Shown here in pieces: positions 57,361 through 64,000 of a stretch of DNA of 64,000 nt. The notes beneath the pieces were generated by a model. It was not told the origin of the DNA. It did not search any database and worked only from the letters and a program-made list of their open reading frames with translations. The translations under genes were made by a program, and so were the position numbers. Location: NCBI RefSeq assembly GCF_014243395.1, contig NZ_JACLCP010000006.1:143209-207208 (forward strand). Reading direction: 5' to 3'. This DNA is from Winogradskyella flava (GTDB lineage Bacteria; Bacteroidota; Bacteroidia; Flavobacteriales; Flavobacteriaceae). Numbering within the stretch: position 1 is the stretch's first letter; each line of letters begins with the position of its first letter.

Positions 57361-57594
57361 TTAATGGTCTTTTGGAGGAACGGGATCAAAACCTTTACCT
57401 CCCCACGGATGACAACTAAAAATCCTTTTCAGGGCTAATTGACCACCTTTAAAAAATCCATGAACCTCAAGAGCTTCTTTCGCATAATGTGAGCAAGTAG
57501 GTTGATAGCGGCAAGTAGCTGGTGTTAAAGGTGATATTAGAGTTTGATACACTTTAATTAGGAATAGTAAAGGTTTAATCAGAATTTTTTTCAT
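57361..57594 (-). CDS. yidD: membrane protein insertion efficiency factor YidD
   Basis: 77 residues, normal length. Three-Cys family pattern: [17 protein letters not shown] and [18 protein letters not shown], with an N-terminal amphipathic helix. Associated with YidC-dependent membrane-protein insertion. Located between cysS (46-bp gap) and lgt (65-bp gap), all on the minus strand. Confidence 0.95.
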   Translation of the reverse strand: MKKILIKPLLFLIKVYQTLISPLTPATCRYQPTCSHYAKEALEVHGFFKGGQLALKRIFSCHPWGGKGFDPVPPKDH

Positions 57595-57640
57595 AATCGT
57601 GGTAAAGTCCTTTCCTTGGGAAAGGATTTAGGATAGGCTT

Positions 57641-59122
57641 CTAATTAGTCGTAAAAGTGGTGCCATCCCTACTATCATTCAATTGAATGCCGGCTTCAGC
57701 CAGTTCGTCTCTTATTTTGTCAGATAAGGCAAAATCCTTATTTAGTCTAGCCTCTTTTCTTAGGTTTATTAAAATTTCAACTGCACCAGATAATTTGTCA
57801 GTGCTAGAATTTTCTTTAGCAACATTGACCAAACCTAAAACATCAAAAGTAAAAGTATAAAGTGTTTCCTTTAACAATTCAAAATCTTCTTTTGTCACAG
57901 TCGCACTACCATCTTTAACTTGATTGATGAATTTTGCTGCATCAAAAAGTGTTGCTATTAAAATAGGTGTATTAAAATCATCATTCATGGCATCATAACA
58001 TTTCTTCTTCCAAGCAGAAACGTCAAATGTGGAAGCGTCACTAGTGTTTAAATCATCAATAAGATTAATAGCATCCATTAACCTGAAAAATCCCTTTTCA
58101 CTAGCCAATAATCCATTATTGGTAAAATCCAAAATACTTCTGTAGTGTGCTTGCAGCATAAAGAAACGGGCAACACTTGGTGAATATGCTTTAGTGATAT
58201 GAGGATTTTCTCCTGAAAAAATCTCATTTGGTAAAATGAAATTACCAGTAGATTTCGCCATTTTTTTACCATTCATAATGAGCATGTTGGCATGCATCCA
58301 ATAATTGACAGGGGCTTGATTATTGGTAGCCACTGCTTGTGCTATTTCACATTCATGATGTGGAAATTTCAGATCCATGCCACCACCGTGAATATCAAAT
58401 TGCTCACCAAGATATTTGGTACTCATGGCAGTACACTCTAAATGCCAACCAGGAAATCCATCACTCCAAGGCGATGGCCAACGCATAATGTGTTGCGGTT
58501 CGGCTTTTTTCCAAAGTGCAAAATCTTGTGGATTTTTCTTATCTGATTGCCCATCAAGTGCACGCGTGTTGTGTATAAGATCTTCGAGCTTGCGTTTACT
58601 GAGTATGCCGTACTGCTTTGTTTCGTTGTATTTGTGAACATCAAAATAAACAGATCCGTTTACTTCATAAGCCAATCCGTTATCAATGATACTCTTAATG
58701 ATTTCAATCTGTTCAATAATATGGCCAGTTGCTGTTGGCTCTATACTTGGTGGTAAAAAATTAAATTTATTGAGAATATTATGGAAATCAACAGTATAAC
58801 GCTGTACAACTTCCATAGGTTCTATGGCTTCCAGTCTTGCTTTCTTCGCAATACGATCTTCGCCTTCATCTGCATCATTTTCTAAATGGCCAGCATCGGT
58901 AATGTTTCTTACGTATCTGACTTTATAGCCAAGTTGTTTTAGATATCTAAAGATAACATCAAACGACATAAACGTACGGACATTGCCCAAATGTACATTA
59001 CTGTAAACTGTAGGGCCACATACGTACATACCAACATAGCCATCATTTAATGGCTTGAAAATATCTTTTTCACCAGATAAAGAATTATATATTTTTATGG
59101 TCTGCTTGTCGTATAAGGGCAT
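57641..59122 (-). CDS. cysS: cysteine--tRNA ligase
   Basis: 493 residues, class I synthetase. HIGH-type motif in [18 protein letters not shown] (about 32-49, including a zinc Cys), further zinc ligands in [10 protein letters not shown] and [15 protein letters not shown]-type motif KMAKSTGNF (about 288), DALR-type helical C-terminal domain. Directly downstream of folE. Confidence 0.97.
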   Translation of the reverse strand: MPLYDKQTIKIYNSLSGEKDIFKPLNDGYVGMYVCGPTVYSNVHLGNVRTFMSFDVIFRYLKQLGYKVRYVRNITDAGHLENDADEGEDRIAKKARLEAIEPMEVVQRYTVDFHNILNKFNFLPPSIEPTATGHIIEQIEIIKSIIDNGLAYEVNGSVYFDVHKYNETKQYGILSKRKLEDLIHNTRALDGQSDKKNPQDFALWKKAEPQHIMRWPSPWSDGFPGWHLECTAMSTKYLGEQFDIHGGGMDLKFPHHECEIAQAVATNNQAPVNYWMHANMLIMNGKKMAKSTGNFILPNEIFSGENPHITKAYSPSVARFFMLQAHYRSILDFTNNGLLASEKGFFRLMDAINLIDDLNTSDASTFDVSAWKKKCYDAMNDDFNTPILIATLFDAAKFINQVKDGSATVTKEDFELLKETLYTFTFDVLGLVNVAKENSSTDKLSGAVEILINLRKEARLNKDFALSDKIRDELAEAGIQLNDSRDGTTFTTN

Positions 59123-59147
59123 GATGTAATATTCAATTTAGTATGGA

Positions 59148-59155
59148 CAAAGCTA
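59148..59155 (-). promoter_or_regulatory. predicted -7 box (TAGCTTTG) for cysS
   Basis: TAGCTTTG on the minus strand, 25 nt upstream of the cysS start, within the 57-bp gap after folE. Confidence 0.45.
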
Positions 59156-59179
59156 AATAACTAGCTAGGATAAAGCAAA

Positions 59180-59857
59180 CTAAAATTGAGTATCTAGCTG
59201 AATATAATCTAGAAATTCGCGTCGCGTTTCTTTTTCCTTGAATTTACCACCGAATTCTGAAGTTACAGTGCTGCTTTCAATATCTCTAATGCCACGGGAA
59301 TTAACGCATAAATGTTTGGCATCAATAACACAAGCGACATCTTTGGTATTTAGAACACTTTGTAATTCTTTTACAATCTGAATGGTCAAGCGTTCTTGCA
59401 CTTGAGGACGTTTAGCAAAATAATCGACAATACGATTCATTTTAGACAAACCAACAACAGTACCATTAGAGATATAAGCGACATGAGCCTTTCCTACAAT
59501 GGGTAATAGATGATGCTCACAAGTAGAATATAATGTAATGTTTTTTTCAACTAACATTTCACCATATTTATACTTATTAGCAAAGGTAGATGCATTTGGT
59601 TTTTTGTCAGGATCTAGACCTCCAAAAATTTCATTAACAAACATCTTTGCTACTCTGTTTGGAGTACCTTTTAGACTGTCATCGTCAAGATCTAAACCCA
59701 AAGTCTCCATTATATGTTTGACGTCATCTTTAATGATGTCAACTTTTTCCTGATTAGAAAGTTCAAATGCATCTGATCGCATAGGTGTATCAGAGGACGA
59801 GCCAATATGGTCATCACCAATAGCATCTATATCATTAAAATCACCATCGATTTTCAT
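59180..59857 (-). CDS. folE: GTP cyclohydrolase I (FolE)
   Basis: 225 residues. Converts GTP to 7,8-dihydroneopterin triphosphate, the entry to folate and, with QueD/QueE, queuosine. Zinc and active-site motifs: YSTCEHHLLPIVGKAHVAY (about 113-131), VVGLSKMNRIVDYFAKR, RLTIQIV and DAKHLCVNSRGI. The ~35-residue acidic N-terminal extension is outside the conserved domain. It has a clear TAnnTTTG box upstream. Confidence 0.97.
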   Translation of the reverse strand: MKIDGDFNDIDAIGDDHIGSSSDTPMRSDAFELSNQEKVDIIKDDVKHIMETLGLDLDDDSLKGTPNRVAKMFVNEIFGGLDPDKKPNASTFANKYKYGEMLVEKNITLYSTCEHHLLPIVGKAHVAYISNGTVVGLSKMNRIVDYFAKRPQVQERLTIQIVKELQSVLNTKDVACVIDAKHLCVNSRGIRDIESSTVTSEFGGKFKEKETRREFLDYIQLDTQF

Positions 59858-59894
59858 AGGTAAATAAAATTATCAATTCTTTAAAAGAAAGATG

Positions 59895-59902
59895 CAAAGA
59901 TA
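59895..59902 (-). promoter_or_regulatory. predicted -7 box (TATCTTTG) for folE
   Basis: TATCTTTG on the minus strand, 37 nt upstream of the folE start. It lies 22 bp from the divergent putative ECF promoter. Confidence 0.5.
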
Positions 59903-59924
59903 CGTAATAAAAATAGTATCGATA

Positions 59925-59957
59925 AGGTAGGAGATTCTTAATTTAACATGTTATATA
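59925..59957 (+). promoter_or_regulatory. putative ECF-sigma promoter, copy 3 (AGGTAGGA-N15-ATGTTATATA)
   Basis: AGGTAGGA at 59925-59932 and ATGTTATATA at 59948-59957 with exactly 15 nt between. Each box differs from copy 1 only at its first base. It points toward the secreted-protein genes at 60043 and 60521, with an 85-nt leader to the first. Confidence 0.5.
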
Positions 59958-60042
59958 GACGAACAGTTATAATCATAGATAAACTAAAGGCTATTTTATT
60001 GTAAATTTATTACTTTTCGCTTCCACAACTTAAACCCTCAAA

Positions 60043-60489
60043 ATGAAAAGAATTTTAATTGTTTTGGTTTTTACTATCTCGAGCCATAATGTGCTATTAT
60101 CTCAAGATTCTTCCAAGTTTGTTAAATATCCCGATAATATAGACAACCCTTTGACTACCGAAGAAAAGGGGATGATTATTGATGCTTATGGAGAGCAAGC
60201 TGCTAATAAGTATATTTTTAATATTCCTCAACGTTTAAAGAATACTAAGCATATTTTAAGAAATAGATTTGAAATAGTTGAAATTAAAAATAAAGACTTG
60301 TCCAAGCTCAAGAAGCTTTCTGATGTCCCTCTATTTAATGTTTACAAGAAAAATAAACGCGATAAGGTGGTAGATATAAAAAATTTCAACCCACTAAAAT
60401 ATCAATTTCACTTTTATTCAAAAGAAGCCGAGTACGTCAGAATTGATGACACTTCGTATGTGATTATTATAAAATCTCAGTTTCAATAG
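60043..60489 (+). CDS. small exported protein of unknown function
   Basis: 148 residues. Signal peptide ending near LLSQ (about 20). The body is Lys/Asp/Asn-rich, beginning SSKFVKYPDNIDNPLTTEEK, with a positively charged middle (KNKRDKVVDIKNFN) and a terminal strand SYVIIIKSQFQ. No known domain. It is 31 bp upstream of the large modular protein on the same strand and downstream of putative ECF promoter copy 3, so the two probably form an operon. Confidence 0.75.
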   Translation: MKRILIVLVFTISSHNVLLSQDSSKFVKYPDNIDNPLTTEEKGMIIDAYGEQAANKYIFNIPQRLKNTKHILRNRFEIVEIKNKDLSKLKKLSDVPLFNVYKKNKRDKVVDIKNFNPLKYQFHFYSKEAEYVRIDDTSYVIIIKSQFQ

Positions 60490-60520
60490 GTCATTAATTA
60501 TAGATATTAAATAATAGCAA

Positions 60521-63500
60521 ATGAAAAAATTACTAGCCCTCATAGTCTTTTTTATAACAAGCATAAGTTTTTCCCAAGATATTAATATGCAAAATGGCAC
60601 ATTTGATCGCTGTAGTGGTATTTTTTATGATTCTGGAGGAGAATTTGGAAACTATGGAAGCGACGAAGACTTGGTTATTACTTTATGTCCGGAGACTGCT
60701 GGATTTATGGTGCAATTGAATTTTAATGCTTTCGCAACTCAGCTCAATGTAGATACCATGACCATTTATAATGGGCAAGATACAGCTGCACCTGAATTAG
60801 GTACATATAACGGAGTTGCTTCTCCAGGTTTTGTGACAGCAACTCCAAACATAAACCCTTCTGGATGCTTAACGATAGCCTTTAGCTCTGATGGCGTGGC
60901 TTCAAATAGTGGATGGGCAGCAGAAATTTCTTGTCTTGAACCGTGTCAAGACATTACTGCTCAAATTGATTCTACAGTTCCTGTCGTTGATACAGATGGT
61001 GCCATTAAAGTTTGCCCAGGAGATGACATTACTTTTACTGGAGGTGGGACTTTTTCCAATGATCCAACTGGAGCTACATATGAGTGGGATTTTGGAGACA
61101 TGAATACAGCGAATGGACAAACGGTAACACATTCTTATAATACACCTGGTGTGTACTTAGTTAATTTAGTAGTTAGAGACGATAATTTTAGTGATGACCC
61201 TAACGGGTGTCCTAGCAATAATAGTATAGATCAAATTGTACAAGTAGCAACGGAACCTGACTTTAGTGCATCTCAAGCTGCAAATGCAGTACTGTGCTAT
61301 GGAGAGAGTACAACTATTACTGGCGCAGCAACTCCAGTTGAATTTATTTTTGATTGTAGTCCAGCAACTGGTAATCAGACCGCATTGCCTGATGGAAATG
61401 GCGTGAGCTATACTTCTGGTACTATAGTAGAGAACTGCTACGATGATGCTGAGGTAGTTGTTGATGGTTCTCAGATTGCAGAAGTATGTTTAAATATTGA
61501 GCACTCCTATTCAGGAGATTTGGATATTTATTTAGAAAGTCCTAACGGCGTACAAGTACAATTATTTGCACAAGCTGGAGGAGGAACTTATTTTGGAGGT
61601 GCTGATAACAATGATAATGGCGTACCTGGCGTTGGTGCAGATTATTGTTTTTCTACAACTGCGACTACACTACTACAAAATGCCAATACTATAAATGCTG
61701 GTACTAATCCTCCAAATGCGTCGTGGGAGCCTGGTACGTATTTGCCTATAGGCAATTTTGATGATTTTATTGGAAGTCCTATTAACGGGGATTGGACGAT
61801 TATTATAACCGATAATATTCCAGTCGATGATGGAACTATATTTTATTGGAGTTTAGATTTCGATCCTTCATTGCAACCACCATTATTATCATTTACTCCA
61901 AATATTACTTCAGAAGGGTGGGATGCAGATCCTACAATTACAAATACAAGTGGTAATGTCATAACCGTAACACCTCCAGACGCAGGTCAATACTGTTATA
62001 CATATCGTGCAACTGACGATTATGGTTGTGAATATACAGAACAAGTATGTATAGATGTATTACCAGAACTAATTGCTGCGGCACCAAATAATTTGGTGAT
62101 TTGCGATCCCGGAGCTGCTCCATACATATTCGATTTAGAACTAAATACGCCAGTTGTAACTGCAAGCGCCTCAAATGCAGGAGATTTGGTGGTAACTTAT
62201 CACATTTCACAAACAGATGCAGAGAATGATGCCGGCGCTATATCTGGTACAAATAATTATTCAGGTACAGATGGAGAAACAATTTTTGTAAGAGTTGAAT
62301 ATTTGACCTCTGGATGTAATGAAGTATTTCCGTTCACTTTAAATCTATCTGGTCAACCTGTTCTTAATCCTGTTTCTGCTTTGGAGCTGTGTGATGATAG
62401 TTCAAATGATGGATTTGAAGAATTTAATCTTAATGCTCAAACCGCAGGTATTTTAGGAGGACAAGATGCAAGTAGTTTTGAAGTAACTTATCATTTAAGT
62501 TTTGCTGATGCCGACGCTGATGTTGCAGCTTTACCGTTAAATTATACGAATACTGCAAACCCACAACCAATCTTCGTTAGAATAGAAACTATTGGTGACT
62601 CAAGTTGTTACAATGCATCATCAAATCCTTTGTTTAATTTAGTTGTAATTCCTAGGGAGGATGCTACATTTAATGTAACACCAACTTGCGATGGTGCTAC
62701 AGTCAATACCCCTTTAGCTACACCAGGAGGAGTATTTGAATTTACTGGTTTTCCTGGTCCAGGAGTAAGTATTGATCCGACTACAGGTGAAGTTACTGGT
62801 GCCACTTCAGGCTTACCTTATGAAGTCCGATATACAACCTCTGGTGTTTGTCCAAGTGTTTTCACTCTTACGTTTAACGTTCTAACTGAAGATAATGCAA
62901 CGTTTAATGTTACTCCAACATGTGATGGAGGTACAGCCTCGATTACAGGTGATTCAGGAGGTATATTCAGTTTTAACCCAGTTCCAACAGATACTGCAGT
63001 CATTGATTCTAGCACTGGTGATGTCACAAATGCAACACCAGGCACTAGCTACACCATAGAATATATGACATCGGGAGCATGTCCAGCCTCGAGCACTCAG
63101 GTTTTAACTGTACTAAATTTAGATGACCCTAGTTTTTCTTTAACTGCGACATGTGATGGGGCAACGGCTACAATTGCTGGTGATACAGGAGGAACATTTG
63201 CTTTTAATCCTGCACCTACTGATGCTGCAGTGATAGATGTCAATACAGGAACAATAACTAGTGGGACTTCTGGTGCGACCTATTCAGTTGAATATACTAC
63301 AGCGAACAGCTGTCCTCAATCGTCAATCGAAGCTGTTACTGTGCTTGATTCTGACGATGCTTCTTTTACGGTGGCACCAACTTGTGACGGAGGGGTAGTA
63401 ACTATCACGGGTACTGTTGGTGGAATATTCGACTTTGATACAGTTCCAACTGATACTGCTGTAATAGATTCAAATACAGGTGAAGTAACTAATGCTTCCT

Positions 63501-64000
63501 CAGGAGCTACCTATTCTATTTCTTATACTACACTGGGCGTGTGTCCAGATACAGAGGTAGTAACTTTTAATGCCCTTCCGATTGATGATGCAAGCTTTAT
63601 TGTAAATCCAACTTGTGATGGAGGTGAAACAACCATAACAGGAATAACAGGCGGAACGTTTAGTTTTGATGTAGTTCCGACAGATTTGGCTGTAATAGAT
63701 ACCAATACAGGCAACGTGACTAATGGTACACCAGGTGAAACTTACACTATAGAGTATGTTACTTTTGGGGCTTGTCCTAATAGTAGTATAGTCGTATTTA
63801 CAGCTAACCCCCTACCATCCTTGGTAGTACCGACGGCATTGGAGGTTTGTGACGATGGGGTACCTGATGGTTTGACGGAGATAGATTTAAGTATAAAGAA
63901 TGAAGAGATCAGCGGTAACAACCCTTTGTATTCGGTGAGCTATTATTTGACTCCGGGCGATGCAGATACGGCAACCGATCCGTTGCCGACATTATATACT
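60521..64000 (+). CDS. very large modular secreted surface protein, N-terminal 1160 residues (cut by window edge)
   Basis: Open from ATG 60521 to the last base, 1160 codons without stop. Signal peptide (about 1-19), CUB-like domain (about 22-142, RCSGIFYDSGGEFGNYGSDE), PKD-like domain (about 145-250, YEWDFGDMNTANG), P-like domain (about 320-450, CLNIEHSYSGDLDIYLESP), then Cys-Asp-type ~100-residue modules at about 514-615 and 620-712, five ~77-residue tandem repeats at 714-1099, and another Cys-Asp module starting near 1107 (LEVCDDGVPDGLTEIDL). The N-terminal half is paralogous to the protein at 53824. A T9SS C-terminal domain is expected beyond the edge but not seen. Probably an adhesin or surface-structural protein. 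Confidence 0.88.
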   Translation, partial: MKKLLALIVFFITSISFSQDINMQNGTFDRCSGIFYDSGGEFGNYGSDEDLVITLCPETAGFMVQLNFNAFATQLNVDTMTIYNGQDTAAPELGTYNGVASPGFVTATPNINPSGCLTIAFSSDGVASNSGWAAEISCLEPCQDITAQIDSTVPVVDTDGAIKVCPGDDITFTGGGTFSNDPTGATYEWDFGDMNTANGQTVTHSYNTPGVYLVNLVVRDDNFSDDPNGCPSNNSIDQIVQVATEPDFSASQAANAVLCYGESTTITGAATPVEFIFDCSPATGNQTALPDGNGVSYTSGTIVENCYDDAEVVVDGSQIAEVCLNIEHSYSGDLDIYLESPNGVQVQLFAQAGGGTYFGGADNNDNGVPGVGADYCFSTTATTLLQNANTINAGTNPPNASWEPGTYLPIGNFDDFIGSPINGDWTIIITDNIPVDDGTIFYWSLDFDPSLQPPLLSFTPNITSEGWDADPTITNTSGNVITVTPPDAGQYCYTYRATDDYGCEYTEQVCIDVLPELIAAAPNNLVICDPGAAPYIFDLELNTPVVTASASNAGDLVVTYHISQTDAENDAGAISGTNNYSGTDGETIFVRVEYLTSGCNEVFPFTLNLSGQPVLNPVSALELCDDSSNDGFEEFNLNAQTAGILGGQDASSFEVTYHLSFADADADVAALPLNYTNTANPQPIFVRIETIGDSSCYNASSNPLFNLVVIPREDATFNVTPTCDGATVNTPLATPGGVFEFTGFPGPGVSIDPTTGEVTGATSGLPYEVRYTTSGVCPSVFTLTFNVLTEDNATFNVTPTCDGGTASITGDSGGIFSFNPVPTDTAVIDSSTGDVTNATPGTSYTIEYMTSGACPASSTQVLTVLNLDDPSFSLTATCDGATATIAGDTGGTFAFNPAPTDAAVIDVNTGTITSGTSGATYSVEYTTANSCPQSSIEAVTVLDSDDASFTVAPTCDGGVVTITGTVGGIFDFDTVPTDTAVIDSNTGEVTNASSGATYSISYTTLGVCPDTEVVTFNALPIDDASFIVNPTCDGGETTITGITGGTFSFDVVPTDLAVIDTNTGNVTNGTPGETYTIEYVTFGACPNSSIVVFTANPLPSLVVPTALEVCDDGVPDGLTEIDLSIKNEEISGNNPLYSVSYYLTPGDADTATDPLPTLYT
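62660..63817 (+). repeat. five tandem ~231-234-bp coding repeats
   Basis: Units begin at 62660, 62894, 63125, 63356 and 63587, with lengths of 78, 77, 77 and 77 codons for the first four. Shared signature: xFxVxPTCDG, then GGxFxF, PTDxAVID, TGxVTN, YTxEYxTxGxCP. Each unit carries two Cys that could form one disulfide. Unit 1 is the most divergent. Confidence 0.92.

Noticed and set aside
62660..63817. Regularly spaced repeats that could suggest a CRISPR-like array
   Set aside because: Unit length is 231-234 bp, in frame within an open reading frame, with protein-level and not nucleotide-level conservation.

Overview
The window is chromosomal DNA from a member of the Bacteroidota, most likely family Flavobacteriaceae. 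Grounds: A+T-rich sequence, -7 promoter boxes of the form TAnnTTTG, weak Shine-Dalgarno sequences, type IX secretion (T9SS) sorting domains, a FecI/FecR/STN-TonB receptor operon, AraC regulators with membrane domains, a fused SecDF, CtlX and many short-signal lipoproteins. Genus is not resolved. I saw no tRNA, rRNA, insertion sequence, prophage or CRISPR.

Layout. 1-4 kb: ftsH (cut by the left edge), rsfS, birA, pyrE, a Nudix hydrolase. 4-14 kb: a metallophosphoesterase, a LytS/LytT-type two-component pair, an M14 peptidase lipoprotein, CtlX, a CpeT-like lipoprotein, a TPR histidine kinase and a GH53 galactanase lipoprotein. 14-18.5 kb: argS, an AraC regulator and a carboxypeptidase-regulatory-like secreted protein. 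18.5-26.7 kb: an ECF sigma - FecR - TonB receptor - acyloxyacyl hydrolase - DinB/YfiT operon, divergent from a very acidic modular lipoprotein. 26.8-39 kb: ffh-folD-ywaF, VOC, an AraC gene flanked by two secreted proteins with DUF1579-like domains, a five-gene run (HerA-like ATPase to rluF), a lipoprotein RidA, queE, DUF2911. 39.5-54 kb: asnB, a T9SS cargo protein, AraC, gyrB, DUF6588, mdh, a small SecD-like protein, secDF. 53.8-64 kb: two paralogous modular T9SS-type surface proteins separated by DUF192-lgt-yidD-cysS-folE; the second runs off the right edge.

Most notable observation: a bipartite sequence GGGTAGGA-N15-CTGTT(A/C)TATA occurs upstream of fecR and upstream of the divergent acidic lipoprotein, and a third copy with the same spacing and one change per box lies upstream of the 60.0-64 kb secreted-protein cluster. 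The acidic lipoprotein and the large protein at 60.5 kb also share a Cys-Asp-rich module. Together this suggests that the FecI-type sigma factor drives its own anti-sigma/receptor operon and a set of large modular surface proteins. This is inferred from sequence; I could run no searches or motif statistics.

Many housekeeping genes have a TAnnTTTG box very close to the start codon, implying short leaders. Intrinsic terminators are clear after several genes. Three convergent pairs share their stop codons with no room for a terminator.
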